Below are positions 52,254-61,668 of a DNA stretch of 64,000 nt, in pieces (the stretch's first letter is position 1; every line of letters starts with the position of its first letter). Under the pieces are notes generated by a model. The model saw nothing but the letters and a program-made list of their open reading frames with translations. It ran no database searches and was not told where the DNA came from. The DNA comes from Campylobacter sp. MIT 12-8780 (GTDB lineage: Bacteria > Campylobacterota > Campylobacteria > Campylobacterales > Campylobacteraceae): assembly GCF_006864535.1 (NCBI RefSeq), contig NZ_QHLL01000010.1, positions 1-64,000 on the forward strand, given 5' to 3'. The position numbers and the translations under genes were made by a program.

Positions 52254-53897
52254 ATGTATCAGCAAATTTTTGATCCATTAGGTAACATTTGGTTAAGCGC
52301 ATTGATGGCTTTTATCCCTATCCTGTGCTTTTTGCTTTGTTTGCTTGTATTCAAGCTTAAGGGTTATCAAGCCGGCTTTGCTACCGTTATCGTAGCAACT
52401 TTGGTGGCATATTTTACTTATGGTATGCCTTTTTCACTCATTGGTGCAAGTTTTGTGCAAGGTTTTGCTCAAGGTATGTGGCCTATCGCTTGGATTATCG
52501 TTGCTGCGATCTTTCTTTATAAGCTTTCAGTTAAAAGTGGTTCTTTTGAAGTCATCAAACAAAGCGTTATGACAATCACGCCTGATCATAGAATTCAAGT
52601 TATTCTCATCGGCTTTTGTTTTGGTTCTTTCTTAGAAGGAGCGATTGGTTTTGGTGGTCCAGTAGCCATTACTGCGGCACTTTTAGTAGGCTTAGGACTT
52701 CGCCCACTTTATGCAGCTGGACTTTGTCTTATCGCAAATACAGCTCCTGTTGCTTTTGGCGCAGTTGGAATTCCTATCATCGCTATGGCAAATTTAGTTG
52801 GGGTTGAACAGCACGCTGTTTCTGCTATGGTAGGTCGTATGCTTGTGCCACTTAGCCTTACTGTGCCTTTTTTCATCGTCTTTTTAATGGACGGCTTTAA
52901 AGGTGTAAAAGAAACTTTTCCGGCTATCTTAGTTGCCGCAGTAAGCTTTACAGCAACTCAATTTATAAGCTCAAATTATCTTGGTGCAGAGCTTCCAGAT
53001 ATCGTTTCAGCTGTCGTTTCACTTGCTTGTACGACTATCTTTTTGAAATTTTGGTCGCCTAAAAATATCTTTAGACTTGATGATTTAAAGGACTTTTCAA
53101 ACCACGAGCAACTTGAATTTGGCAAGGTATTTAAAGCTTGGCTTCCATTTATCTTGCTTATCCTTTGTATCATCATTTGGACTCAACCTTGGTTTAAGGC
53201 TTTATTTGTTAAAGGAGAAGTGTTTGATTATACTCAAGTCACTATGGCATTTAATAATATAGAAGGCAGCATAACTGATCCAGATGGTAAGGCTATAGGC
53301 TTAAATTTACCGATAAACTTTATCGCTTTACAAGCTGGAACGGCTATCTTAGTCGCAGCATTTTTAACAATCATCTTTTTAAGGATCAAATCAAATGTCG
53401 TTGAAGAAGCGTTTGGAGACACTTTAAAAGAAATGGCTATGCCTTGTATCACTATAGGACTTGTGGTTGCCTTTGCATTTATCGCTAAAAACTCTGGTAT
53501 GAGCGCAACTCTAGGAACAGCATTTGCACAAACTGGCGATGCCTTTGCTTTCTTTAGTCCGGTTATTGGCTGGATAGGCGTGTTCTTAACAGGCTCTGAT
53601 ACAAGCGCAAACTTACTTTTTGGACCATTACAACAAGTTTCAGCTACTGCACTTGGGATAAAAGAAGCTCTTTTCTTAGCAGCAAACTCAGTTGGTGGTG
53701 TTGTTGGTAAGATGATTAGCCCTCAAAGTATAGCTATAGCTTGCGCTGCGGTTGGTTTAGCTGGTAAAGAATCAGACTTATTTAAATTTACGCTTAAATA
53801 TTCTGTTGGCTTTATCATCTTAATAGGTATTTGGACTTGCATCATCGCATTTTTCCTTAATGGAATAATCCCTGATGTTGTTTATATACAAAAATAA
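52254..53897 (+). CDS. lctP: L-lactate permease
   Basis: LctP-family proton symporter for lactate (and glycolate), 547 residues with about twelve or more membrane segments. Typical stretches are SFLEGAIGFGGPVAITAALL, VGIPIIAMANLVG and GSDTSANLLFGPLQQVSA near the C-terminus. The gene is followed by a hairpin and then lutABC, so uptake and oxidation of L-lactate are encoded together, an important carbon and electron source for Campylobacter in the gut. The ATG has AAGGAG ahead. Confidence 0.95.
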   Translation: MYQQIFDPLGNIWLSALMAFIPILCFLLCLLVFKLKGYQAGFATVIVATLVAYFTYGMPFSLIGASFVQGFAQGMWPIAWIIVAAIFLYKLSVKSGSFEVIKQSVMTITPDHRIQVILIGFCFGSFLEGAIGFGGPVAITAALLVGLGLRPLYAAGLCLIANTAPVAFGAVGIPIIAMANLVGVEQHAVSAMVGRMLVPLSLTVPFFIVFLMDGFKGVKETFPAILVAAVSFTATQFISSNYLGAELPDIVSAVVSLACTTIFLKFWSPKNIFRLDDLKDFSNHEQLEFGKVFKAWLPFILLILCIIIWTQPWFKALFVKGEVFDYTQVTMAFNNIEGSITDPDGKAIGLNLPINFIALQAGTAILVAAFLTIIFLRIKSNVVEEAFGDTLKEMAMPCITIGLVVAFAFIAKNSGMSATLGTAFAQTGDAFAFFSPVIGWIGVFLTGSDTSANLLFGPLQQVSATALGIKEALFLAANSVGGVVGKMISPQSIAIACAAVGLAGKESDLFKFTLKYSVGFIILIGIWTCIIAFFLNGIIPDVVYIQK

Positions 53898-53903
53898 TAT
53901 TTT

Positions 53904-53925
53904 GCCTTGCTTGAAAAAGCAAGGC
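53904..53925 (+). terminator. Stem-loop between lctP and lutA (terminator or attenuator)
   Basis: GCCTTGCTT-GAAA-AAGCAAGGC, a perfect nine-pair stem with a tetraloop, followed by T-rich DNA, six bases after the lctP stop. Could lower lutABC transcription or protect lctP mRNA. Confidence 0.7.
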
Positions 53926-53950
53926 TTATCTTTATTATAAAGGATTTATT

Positions 53951-54688
53951 TTGAATAAAGTGTATTTTTACGCAACTTGCTTAGGCACTGCTGCCATGCA
54001 AGAAATGGTGCTTAATGCGATTAAACTCCTTCGTAAAGAAGGCGTAGAGGTGATTTTTAAGAAAAATCAAACCTGCTGTGGGCAGCCGAGTTTTAATTCA
54101 GGTTATTTTAACGAAAGCAAAGAAGTGGCTTTGTATAACACTCGACTTTTTGAAAAAGACTATCCTATCATCGTACCAAGCGGTTCTTGTGCAGGTATGA
54201 TGAGTCATGATTATATAGAACTTTTCAAAGAGGATAAAAGACTTGATGAGATCAAACATTTTAGCTCAAAAGTAATCGAGCTTTCTCAATACCTCGATCA
54301 AGTTTTAAATGTAAATTATGAAGACAAAGGTGAGCCTATAAAAGTAACTTGGCATTCAAACTGCCATGCTTTAAGAGTGCAAAAAAGCATTACCTCAAGT
54401 AAAAATCTTATCAAAAGGCTTAAAAATGTCGAGCTAATCGAGCTTGAATACGAGCAAGAATGCTGTGGTTTTGGTGGAACTTTTTCTGTAAAAGAACCAG
54501 AAATTTCAAACGCAATGGCAAGAGCAAAGGTAAATGATATACAAAATACCGGAGCAAAATACATTATCAGCGGTGATGGTGGTTGCTTGCTTAATATCAA
54601 AGGCACGATGAGTAGAATGGGGCTTGATATAAAAGGCTTTCATTTATATGACTTTTTACTTAAAAGACTTGAAGGAGCAAAACTATGA
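53951..54688 (+). CDS. lutA: L-lactate oxidation complex subunit LutA (LldE)
   Basis: Cys-rich iron-sulphur subunit of the three-part L-lactate dehydrogenase. The 245-residue protein has two CCG-type cysteine motifs, TCCGQPSFNSG near residue 40 and CCGFGGTFSVKEPEIS near residue 175, with SGSCAGM and HSNCHALR between; such repeats are redox or cluster sites also found in heterodisulfide reductase. The start is a TTG with AAAGGA seven to eleven bases ahead. It overlaps lutB by four bases. Confidence 0.94.
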   Translation: MNKVYFYATCLGTAAMQEMVLNAIKLLRKEGVEVIFKKNQTCCGQPSFNSGYFNESKEVALYNTRLFEKDYPIIVPSGSCAGMMSHDYIELFKEDKRLDEIKHFSSKVIELSQYLDQVLNVNYEDKGEPIKVTWHSNCHALRVQKSITSSKNLIKRLKNVELIELEYEQECCGFGGTFSVKEPEISNAMARAKVNDIQNTGAKYIISGDGGCLLNIKGTMSRMGLDIKGFHLYDFLLKRLEGAKL

Positions 54689-56127
54689 GTGCAGAACACA
54701 AATTACCGCACGAAGTTGCTGTTCATGAAAATCTCAGCAATGAACAAATGAGAACAAATTTAACCACTGCAATGCATATCTTACAAAAAAATCGTCTTAA
54801 GGTTATTGATGATAGGTTTGAGGATTGGCAAGGCTTAAGAGCAAGGGCAAGACAGGCTAAAAATAACGCCTTAATGAGTCTTGATGAACGTTTGCTTGAA
54901 TTTGAAAAAAATGCTACAAAAAATGGTATGCACGTGCATTGGGCAAGCTCTGATACTGATGCTTGTGAGATTATTTATCAAATTATGATGGAGAAAAAAG
55001 CAAATAAAATCCTCAAAGGCAAATCCATGGCAAGCGAGGAGATAGGCTTAAATCACTACCTTGAAAAAAAGGGCTTAAAAGCTGTTGAAAGCGATCTTGG
55101 CGAGCTTGTTTTGCAGCTTGATGAAGATACGCCAGTGCATATTGTCGTGCCAGCTATTCATAGAAATCGCTATCAAATCGGACAAACCTTTAAAGATAAA
55201 CTTGGTGCAAGCCTTGAAAGCGAACCAGAAAAGCTTAATGCCATAGCTAGAGAGCATTTAAGAAATCAATTTGAAGATTTAAAAATAGGCTTAAGTGGTG
55301 TAAATTTTGCGATGTCAGAGCAAGGTGCAATTTGGCTTATAGAAAATGAAGGCAATGGCAGAATGTGCACCACCGCTTCAGACATACATATCGCTCTTTG
55401 TGGTATAGAAAAAGTGATGCAAAGCTTTGAGGATGCGGCAACTATGGTGCATTTGCTTACCCCTTCAGCAACAGGACAATTTATCCCAACTTATAACAAT
55501 ATCATTACAGGACCTCGAAAAAATGGGGATTTAGATGGACCAAGAGAAGTGCATATCGTGCTTTTTGATCACAACCGAACAAGAATGCTTGCAAATAAAA
55601 ATTATTATGAAGCCTTGCGCTGTATTCGTTGTGGTGCGTGTATGAACTTTTGTCCGGTATATGATAAAATAGGCGGACACACCTATCAAACCACTTATCC
55701 AGGACCAATTGGTGAAGTGATTAGCCCAAATCTTTTTGGTATAGATAAAACCGGCGATATTTTAAGCTTTTGCTCGCTTTGTGGGCGTTGTTCTGAAGTT
55801 TGTCCGGTAAAAATTCCACTCGCTAATCTCATACGCACATTAAGAAGCGATAAAGCAGGACAAGGCGAACAAAAGCTTTTAGGCGATGAAAATATGCACC
55901 ATAACAAAGCCGAAGCTTTTGCAATGAGAAATTTCCAAATGGCAGCGACAAATGGTGGGCTTTGGCGTTTTTCTCTAGGCAACGCGCATTATTTTAACTG
56001 GGCGGTGCAAGGGCTTAAGAGTGCGTTGCCGGTGATTAAAAAATGGAGCGAATTTAAGGATTTGCCTTCCATAAAAGTCGATCTTTACAAAGAAGTTCAA
56101 AAGCTAGAAGGAGTAAGCTATGAGTGA
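54685..56127 (+). CDS. lutB: L-lactate oxidation complex subunit LutB (LldF)
   Basis: Iron-sulphur subunit of 480 residues. It has a LUD-type N-terminal part (MASEEIGLNHYLEKKGLKAV, then ESDLGELVLQL) and two ferredoxin-like four-cysteine motifs, CIRCGACMNFCPVY (near residue 312) and CSLCGRCSEVCPVK (near residue 362), which carry [4Fe-4S] clusters passing electrons towards menaquinone. A short C-terminal tail follows. AAGGAG is ahead of its ATG. It overlaps lutA by four and lutC by eight bases. Confidence 0.95.
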   Translation: MSAEHKLPHEVAVHENLSNEQMRTNLTTAMHILQKNRLKVIDDRFEDWQGLRARARQAKNNALMSLDERLLEFEKNATKNGMHVHWASSDTDACEIIYQIMMEKKANKILKGKSMASEEIGLNHYLEKKGLKAVESDLGELVLQLDEDTPVHIVVPAIHRNRYQIGQTFKDKLGASLESEPEKLNAIAREHLRNQFEDLKIGLSGVNFAMSEQGAIWLIENEGNGRMCTTASDIHIALCGIEKVMQSFEDAATMVHLLTPSATGQFIPTYNNIITGPRKNGDLDGPREVHIVLFDHNRTRMLANKNYYEALRCIRCGACMNFCPVYDKIGGHTYQTTYPGPIGEVISPNLFGIDKTGDILSFCSLCGRCSEVCPVKIPLANLIRTLRSDKAGQGEQKLLGDENMHHNKAEAFAMRNFQMAATNGGLWRFSLGNAHYFNWAVQGLKSALPVIKKWSEFKDLPSIKVDLYKEVQKLEGVSYE

Positions 56128-56785
56128 AAATAAAAATGAAATTTCAAGTCGTAGCAAAGAAGCGATCTTAAATGCCGTAAGACAAAGAAATAAAATAAAA
56201 GACTTTGAACGCATACAAACAAGCGATCCAGTCGTACATATCAAAAGAGTTGGTGGTGAAGAGGCGATAGATGAGATGAAACGCAAGATGAGTGATAACA
56301 AATTCATCGTCGAAGAGTGCGAAAAACACGAACTTGAAACAAAGATCAATGAAATCGTCGCTTTATATGGCTATGAAAAATTCATCTATGGCACAGGCTT
56401 AGAACTTGATATAGATAAAATCAAAGCCAGCGAAAAAGTATGTTTTGATAAAGAGATAGAAAATTTACGCCACGAGGTTTTTCACAGCGAATTTTCTGTC
56501 ATTCACGCAAAATGTGGCATAAGCTCACACGGAGTTGTATGCGTGCCAAGCTCGCCAAAACAGCCTAGAATGCTTTCTTTAGCACCGACACTTTGTATCA
56601 TTTTGCTTGAAAAAAGCAAGATTTTAAACTCACTAGCCGAAGCTTTAAATTTAGTAAAAAGCGAAAATGAAGTATTGCCAAATAATATTTTATTTATCGC
56701 TGGTCCTTCAAGAACAGCTGATATAGAGCTTATCACGGTTTTTGGCGTGCATGGCTCACAAAAAGTGCATTTGGTGCTATATTGA
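56120..56785 (+). CDS. lutC: L-lactate oxidation complex subunit LutC (LldG)
   Basis: Third subunit of the lactate oxidation complex, 221 residues, of the LUD domain family. The C-terminal half has VPSSPKQPRMLSLAPTLCII and the motif AGPSRTADIELI, typical of LutC. The first 60 residues are charged and helical. The start ATG has AGAAGGAG ahead. The cluster order lctP-lutA-lutB-lutC is complete. A hairpin follows the stop. Confidence 0.93.
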   Translation: MSENKNEISSRSKEAILNAVRQRNKIKDFERIQTSDPVVHIKRVGGEEAIDEMKRKMSDNKFIVEECEKHELETKINEIVALYGYEKFIYGTGLELDIDKIKASEKVCFDKEIENLRHEVFHSEFSVIHAKCGISSHGVVCVPSSPKQPRMLSLAPTLCIILLEKSKILNSLAEALNLVKSENEVLPNNILFIAGPSRTADIELITVFGVHGSQKVHLVLY

Positions 56786-56792
56786 CAAAAAC

Positions 56793-56814
56793 TCTAGGGC
56801 TTTTTTGCCCTAGA
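56793..56814. terminator. Hairpin after lutC
   Basis: TCTAGGGC-TTTTTT-GCCCTAGA, a perfect eight-pair stem with a six-T loop, eight bases after the lutC stop and before the convergent fadL gene. Likely terminator of both, although the downstream DNA is not especially T-rich. Confidence 0.65.
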
Positions 56815-56885
56815 ACCTTACTTAAATTTACACAAACTTAAATTTCTAAAATTCTCATTTCTAAGCTTTAAGTGTTAAAATGTAT

Positions 56886-57587
56886 TTAGAAAAGATACTT
56901 AAAACCAGCAGTTACAAGGTGTAGCTCACCCCAGCCATCATGTGATTGGATAAAGCTTTTTCTGTTGTCTTTTACTGCTAAAGAATACGCTAAACCCACA
57001 TCGACACTTTCGCTCAACCTTTTTCTTAACCCAAGCCCAAACATAAATGCATTTGCATCAGGTATGCCAAACACACCTTGAGGCGTTGGCGTCTCATCAT
57101 AAGCAAAAGAAAGCATAAAAGTATGATCATCGCCAAAATAGCTCAAACCCAAACGATACGCATTGCTATCTTTCCAGCCTTGTCCGTAATATACAGCATT
57201 ATAATCAGCTGAATTCATCATACCAGCTATATATGAACTATCAAAAGCACTTAAAATGCCTCCTATTCCCTTAAATTGAGCATTTACATAGCCGAATTTA
57301 AAAATATCAGCACTACTCCAAAAAGTGCGTTCATACACGAACTCAGCCCTAATCCTACCAAAGTCTTGAGCTAAAGCGACATTAAAAATCGCTGGCAAAT
57401 CTGCATCGAGTTTTAAATCAGCATTCATAGAAGCTGAACCGACTGTGTTTCCCATTTTAGCAAGAGCTTTTAAATCACCTTTCATATTCAAAGCTCGTTT
57501 AGAGCGATAAGTCGTTGATATAGTCGTGCTTGAAGTGGGCTTGATACTCAAAGCAAGGTTATAGCCCCCCCCCCCAGCCATCAGCAC
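56886..57587 (-). CDS. FadL/OmpP1-type outer-membrane channel, C-terminal part (out of frame)
   Basis: C-terminal half of a FadL-family outer-membrane barrel, continuing the gene that starts at 58260 but in the frame one base away. It holds barrel strands (AQDFGRIRAEFVYERTFW, AYRLGLSYFGDDHTFMLSFA) and the typical end of the barrel, LRKRLSESVDVGLAYSLAV and VTAGFKYLF with a terminal aromatic residue. The ATG at 57587 (MLMAGGGG) reads back through the G tract and lies inside the upstream half, so it is not a separate gene. With one G fewer (G10) the whole 56886-58260 is one protein of 457 residues, the normal FadL length. Confidence 0.85.
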   Translation of the reverse strand: MLMAGGGGYNLALSIKPTSSTTISTTYRSKRALNMKGDLKALAKMGNTVGSASMNADLKLDADLPAIFNVALAQDFGRIRAEFVYERTFWSSADIFKFGYVNAQFKGIGGILSAFDSSYIAGMMNSADYNAVYYGQGWKDSNAYRLGLSYFGDDHTFMLSFAYDETPTPQGVFGIPDANAFMFGLGLRKRLSESVDVGLAYSLAVKDNRKSFIQSHDGWGELHLVTAGFKYLF

Positions 57588-58260
57588 TAGAAGTTTGAGT
57601 TACATTTGTTGTGCCACTTGCAAGATTTGGCACAGAAAAAGGCACATTTAAGGTATTATCAAAATCTCCCCAAGAATACAACACGCTCGCACCCACGCCC
57701 ACGCTGATAAAGTCTTGATAAGTCAAAGATACAACAGGATTTAAATCAAGTATAGCAAGGCTTAAATCATCCATAAAGCCACCACCTTCTTTATCCCAAT
57801 TCATATTGAGCCCTTGAGGTGTGGTAAGTGAAAGCCCATAATGAAGCTTTGTATCCTCGCTGAGTTCATAAGCCTTGCTTTTAAAGAAAAATTTTGGCAC
57901 AAATTGTTTAGTAGCATTTGCTCGTCCATAAGTTTCATTAGAACCAGCAGGCGAGAGTGGGAAACTGCCCATTTGCACTCCTTGATCAACATCCCCACCA
58001 ACCTTAGTAAAATCAAAACCCGGCACATAGATAAAAGTTGCATCAAACTCAAATTCAAATTTATCACTATCCTTACCAAAAGCCATATTTGCAGGATTAT
58101 AATAACTCGCATCAGCCCCATACGCCCCAGCTACAAAGGCTGAGTTTAACGCCGTGCCATTTAAGCTTTGCTCGGCTAAACGATACCCAGAAGCAAAAGC
58201 TAAATTCGAACATAAAACGCATGAGAGGGCAAAATAAATCTTTTTTGAATGTTTATTCAT
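57559..58260 (-). CDS. FadL/OmpP1-type outer-membrane channel, N-terminal part (out of frame)
   Basis: N-terminal 233 residues of a FadL-type channel for long-chain fatty acids or other hydrophobic compounds. A signal peptide (about residues 1-23, ending LAFA) is followed by the FadL plug start, SGYRLAEQSLNGTALNSAFV with the conserved S-G-Y-R and N-x-T elements, and YYNPANMAF. Strands of the barrel follow until the G11 tract, after which the frame ends in the sequence WGGGL. The N-terminal half alone could not form the channel. The start has AAGGAA ahead. No fatty-acid degradation genes are adjacent, so the substrate is uncertain. Confidence 0.86.
   Translation of the reverse strand: MNKHSKKIYFALSCVLCSNLAFASGYRLAEQSLNGTALNSAFVAGAYGADASYYNPANMAFGKDSDKFEFEFDATFIYVPGFDFTKVGGDVDQGVQMGSFPLSPAGSNETYGRANATKQFVPKFFFKSKAYELSEDTKLHYGLSLTTPQGLNMNWDKEGGGFMDDLSLAILDLNPVVSLTYQDFISVGVGASVLYSWGDFDNTLNVPFSVPNLASGTTNVTQTSSADGWGGGL
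57565..57575 (-). repeat. G11 homopolymer, phase-variation switch in the FadL gene
   Basis: Eleven C on the plus strand, G11 in the coding direction. As written it stops the N-terminal half at 57559; G10 or G13 would restore the frame. A run of this length is prone to slip in Campylobacter. Confidence 0.88.
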
Positions 58261-58289
58261 TGTTTTCCTTATAGTCTGTATAGGATTAC

Positions 58290-58295
58290 ATTGTA
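58290..58295 (-). promoter_or_regulatory. Possible -10 box for the FadL gene
   Basis: Minus strand TACAAT (58295-58290) in AT-rich DNA about 30 bases before the start. Moderate support only. Confidence 0.4.
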
Positions 58296-58441
58296 TAATA
58301 AATAATTTAAATTACACTTAAGCCATTTATTTTATTCTTGTGTGTTGCAAGATAATTTATATGTTTTGTTTTTTTGCAAGCTCAATATTTTTCAAAAAAG
58401 TATTTTCTAAGCTAAATTCAACTTTTTTTTAACTTAAATTT

Positions 58442-58449
58442 GCTACAAT
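58442..58449 (+). promoter_or_regulatory. Extended -10 promoter for rplY
   Basis: TTGCTACAAT with TGC and TACAAT at 58444-58449 after a T8 stretch, about 30 bases before the rplY ATG. Confidence 0.65.
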
Positions 58450-58479
58450 CAAGCCTTTATTTTTTACGAAAGGAAAAAG

Positions 58480-59016
58480 ATGTTAGAAGGTATCGTTAGA
58501 GAGAGTATCGGCAGAAAGGCAGCTAAAGCCTTAAAAAGAGATGGTTATCTAATCGCAAACATCTATGGTAAAGGTGTGGAAAATATCCACGCTGCGTTTA
58601 AACTAAACGATTTTATCAAAGAAGTGCGTAAAAAAACCAGCCTTATTTTTGATGTTAAAGTTGGAGCAAACACTTATAGTGTTGTGGTTGTGGATTATCA
58701 AAAAGATCCTGTTACTAGCCAGCTTAAACATGTGGATTTAAAAGTCGCTCAAAAAGGTGTTATCGGCAAATATATGGTGCCTGTAAAGCTTAGCGGCACA
58801 GCTATTGGGCTTAAAAACAAAGGTGTTTTAATCCAAAGCAAAAGACGCTTAAAGGTAAAATGTGCGGCTGAAAATTTACCAAATTTCTTCGAACTTGATG
58901 TAAGCAAGCTTGATGTAGGCGATGCTTTAATGGTGCGTGATATAAGCTTACCTCAAGGTGTAAGCATTGTCGAAGCTGATCGCGTAGCTGTTGTGGGTGT
59001 AGAAAAGGCAAGATGA
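58480..59016 (+). CDS. rplY: 50S ribosomal protein L25 (Ctc form)
   Basis: 5S rRNA-binding protein of the large subunit, 178 residues, with the L25 domain at the N-terminus ([22 protein letters not shown]) and the C-terminal TL5/Ctc domain ([17 protein letters not shown]). General stress function is known for the Ctc form in some bacteria. The ATG has AAAGGA seven to eleven bases ahead. It overlaps pth by four bases and is the first gene of rplY-pth-lptG. Confidence 0.95.
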   Translation: MLEGIVRESIGRKAAKALKRDGYLIANIYGKGVENIHAAFKLNDFIKEVRKKTSLIFDVKVGANTYSVVVVDYQKDPVTSQLKHVDLKVAQKGVIGKYMVPVKLSGTAIGLKNKGVLIQSKRRLKVKCAAENLPNFFELDVSKLDVGDALMVRDISLPQGVSIVEADRVAVVGVEKAR

Positions 59017-59564
59017 TCTTAGTCGTAGGACTTGGCAATATTGGCAAAGAATACGAAAATACAAGACATAATGTCGGTTTTATGCTCGTTGATCTACTCT
59101 TAAACGAGCTTGAAACTACCCCAATTTCAAACACCAAATTTAAAGGAGAATTGTTTAAAAGCAATTCTTCGCCCCTTTTACTCTTAAAACCCCATACTTT
59201 TATGAATAATTCTGGCATAAGCGTAAGTGCTGTGATGAACTTTTACAAATGCGATCGCTTAATCGTGATCCATGATGATATAGACTTAAGTCTAGGTACA
59301 CTTCGTTTCAAAAAAGGCGGCTCAAGTGGGGGACATAATGGACTTAAAAGCATTGATAGTTTTTGCGGAAATGATTATGAACGCGTGCGTATAGGCATAG
59401 GCAAAGATAAAAATGTGATTAACTTCGTGCTAGGGCATTTTAGTGCTGATGAGCTTAAAAGCTTAGAGCCTGTTTTAACGCAAGCTAAAAATGCTGTTTT
59501 AGCCCTTATCAATAGTGATATAACAAGCGTTGCCTCAAATTTTTCTTTAAAGAAAAAAGAATGA
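59013..59564 (+). CDS. pth: Peptidyl-tRNA hydrolase
   Basis: Releases peptides from peptidyl-tRNAs that drop off the ribosome. The 183-residue length is normal. Motifs are [20 protein letters not shown] with the catalytic His, [13 protein letters not shown] with Asn, and [20 protein letters not shown] with Asp, then GGHNGLKSI. The active site is complete. It overlaps rplY and lptG by four bases each. Confidence 0.97.
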   Translation: MILVVGLGNIGKEYENTRHNVGFMLVDLLLNELETTPISNTKFKGELFKSNSSPLLLLKPHTFMNNSGISVSAVMNFYKCDRLIVIHDDIDLSLGTLRFKKGGSSGGHNGLKSIDSFCGNDYERVRIGIGKDKNVINFVLGHFSADELKSLEPVLTQAKNAVLALINSDITSVASNFSLKKKE

Positions 59565-60622
59565 GTATTTTTTTTCGTTTTATCTCTGGAATTTATCTTA
59601 AAAGCTTTTTTATCATCTTAATTGCTTTGACTTTTTTCTTTGTAGGTATTGATCTACTTTTAAATTTCAAAGATTTGCCAAATTCAGCTAATCTTGTTTT
59701 TTTGTATGTCTTGTTTCTTGCCTGCACGGCGTTAAGCTATATAATGCCTATTTCACTAGTCTTTGCCTTAATCATTTGTTTGATTAATATGATACGCTCA
59801 AACGAACTTGTAAGTTTTTATGCCTTAAGTTTGTCAAGAAATTTAGTGATTTTATATCCTTTTTTATGGGCTGTGTTTTTTTGCTGTGTGTTTATAGGGC
59901 TTAACTTCACACCTTTTGCTTATGCAAATGATTATAAAAGCAATATCTTAAATAATGCCGTTTTAAGCACACAAAGCTCAAGTATCTTTGTAAAATACGA
60001 TGATAAATTTATCTACATAGAAAGCCTTGAGCCTTTACAAAATGAAGTTAAAAATATAAAAATCTTTAGTATAGACAAGCTAAATCTAAGTCAAATCCAA
60101 CAAGCCCTAAAAGCGCGTTTTAAAGATGATATTTGGCTTCTTGAAAATGCAAATAAACTTACCACACCAAGCGAGCTTAAACTTTATGGTGAAGGACTAA
60201 AGATAGAAAATTTTAATGAACTTGAAACTTTAGAAGGCTTTAAGCCAAAAATCATTGAAAGTGTGGCAAGCAAGAGTAATTACACCATCATTGATGCGTG
60301 GCAGAGCTTTAAAGCTTTTCAAACTCAAGGCGTGAATACAAGTAGAGTAAAAACAGAGCTTTACAAACTTATCTTTGCACCTTTATTTGCGCCTTTTTTA
60401 ATGCTGATTTTATATCAGTTTTTTCCTATCATAGGACGTTTTTTTAATCTTGCTTTTATTAGTTTTATCTTTTTTGTCGTTACGCTTGGCACTTGGGGCT
60501 TTTTGTTTTTGCTAACAAGACTGAGCGAAGGCGGGGTTATCAGTGCAGAAATAGGTATCATAGCCCCTGTTTTAAGCCTTGCATTTGTGTCGTTTTTTAT
60601 CCTTTATAAAAAGAAATTTTAA
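59561..60622 (+). CDS. lptG: LptF/LptG-family lipopolysaccharide export permease
   Basis: Inner-membrane permease of the LPS (or LOS) export machine LptBFG-C-A-D, 353 residues. It has about three membrane segments at the N-terminus (residues about 12-30, 50-70 and 98-118), a periplasmic beta-jellyroll part, and about three at the C-terminus. The family pattern is visible in [20 protein letters not shown]. Sequence alone does not settle F against G; G is given from recollection of the C. jejuni order. It overlaps pth and converges with the BASS gene. Confidence 0.85.
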   Translation: MSIFFRFISGIYLKSFFIILIALTFFFVGIDLLLNFKDLPNSANLVFLYVLFLACTALSYIMPISLVFALIICLINMIRSNELVSFYALSLSRNLVILYPFLWAVFFCCVFIGLNFTPFAYANDYKSNILNNAVLSTQSSSIFVKYDDKFIYIESLEPLQNEVKNIKIFSIDKLNLSQIQQALKARFKDDIWLLENANKLTTPSELKLYGEGLKIENFNELETLEGFKPKIIESVASKSNYTIIDAWQSFKAFQTQGVNTSRVKTELYKLIFAPLFAPFLMLILYQFFPIIGRFFNLAFISFIFFVVTLGTWGFLFLLTRLSEGGVISAEIGIIAPVLSLAFVSFFILYKKKF

Positions 60623-60635
60623 CTGGATTTTCTCA

Positions 60636-61571
60636 TCATTTTTCTTTCAATCTTAAAAGATTAGCCAAAATCGCACCTGAGATATTATGCCACACAGAAA
60701 ACAAAGCTCCAGCTACTGCAGCTAATGGCATAGAAGCAAAATGAGTAGCAGCTAAACTTGTAGCAAGAGCTGAGTTTTGCATACCAACTTCTATACAAAT
60801 TGCTTTTCTTTTAGCAAGGGGCATTTTTAAAATTTTTGCTAAAAGATAGCCTAAGATATAACCTAAAACATTATGAAGCATAACTACTATTATGATCAAA
60901 AGCCCTATTTGCATAAGCTTGGCTGAGTTTATACTCACCACACAAGCGACGATAGCCATAATCGCAAGCACTGAGATAAGAGGTAAAATTTCTTCTATCC
61001 TTGCTGTAAAGCGAGGAAAAAAATAAGAAATCAAAAGCCCTAAAAGTATAGGAAAAATCACTATTTGCACTATAGAAAAAAACATAGCAAAAACATTGAC
61101 TTCAACCCTTTCTCCAACAAAAAGCAAGGTTAAAAGTGGAGTAAGCAAAGGCGCTAAAAAAGTCGAAAATGAAGTAATGCTTACTGATAAAGCCAAATCT
61201 CCCTTTGCAAGATAGGTTATCACATTTGAAGAAGTTCCACCCGGACAAGTGCCAACCAAAATAACGCCAATAGCAAGCTCAAGTGGTAAGTTAAATAAAA
61301 AACAAAGCACAAAAGCGATCAATGGCATTAGGGTAAATTGTGCTATAACGCCTATACTTAAATCTTTTGGACGCTTTAAAACAAAAGCAAAATCACTTGC
61401 CCTCATCGCAAGTCCCATACCAAACATAACTATCATCAGCAAATAATTAATATAACTTGCCTTAATAAAGCTTACCGAACTTGGATAAAACAAAGCCAAA
61501 GCCGCAATAAGCAAGATGAGAATAGCCATATATTTTGAAAAAAAATTACTCACAGCTTTTAAAAAATTCAT
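60636..61571 (-). CDS. BASS-family (bile acid:sodium symporter type) transporter
   Basis: Polytopic membrane protein of 311 residues with nine or ten segments. The BASS fold is recognised by VILVGTCPGGTSSNVITYLAKGDLALSVSIT and by CIEVGMQNSALATSLA, the two crossing-helix sodium and substrate motifs. Bacterial members move pantothenate, pyruvate, keto acids or bile acids; the substrate is unknown here. The start has TAAGG ahead. It converges with lptG and diverges from ilvD, so it is probably transcribed alone. It does not belong to any cluster in this window. Confidence 0.9.
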   Translation of the reverse strand: MNFLKAVSNFFSKYMAILILLIAALALFYPSSVSFIKASYINYLLMIVMFGMGLAMRASDFAFVLKRPKDLSIGVIAQFTLMPLIAFVLCFLFNLPLELAIGVILVGTCPGGTSSNVITYLAKGDLALSVSITSFSTFLAPLLTPLLTLLFVGERVEVNVFAMFFSIVQIVIFPILLGLLISYFFPRFTARIEEILPLISVLAIMAIVACVVSINSAKLMQIGLLIIIVVMLHNVLGYILGYLLAKILKMPLAKRKAICIEVGMQNSALATSLAATHFASMPLAAVAGALFSVWHNISGAILANLLRLKEK

Positions 61572-61632
61572 AATTTGCCTTATATATTGAGATTAAAAAA
61601 TCATTATAATATAAATTATAGTAATTTTTGGC

Positions 61633-61638
61633 TAAAAT
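61633..61638 (+). promoter_or_regulatory. Possible -10 box for ilvD
   Basis: TAAAAT after a T-rich stretch (GGCTAAAATGC), about 30 bases before the ilvD ATG. Confidence 0.4.
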
Positions 61639-61668
61639 GCTGATATTATTTGAATTTTAAGGATATAT

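Noticed and set aside
57559..57587. Independent start (MLMAGGGG) for the C-terminal FadL half
   Set aside because: It overlaps the N-terminal half and lacks a signal peptide and ribosome site; the tract explains the split better.
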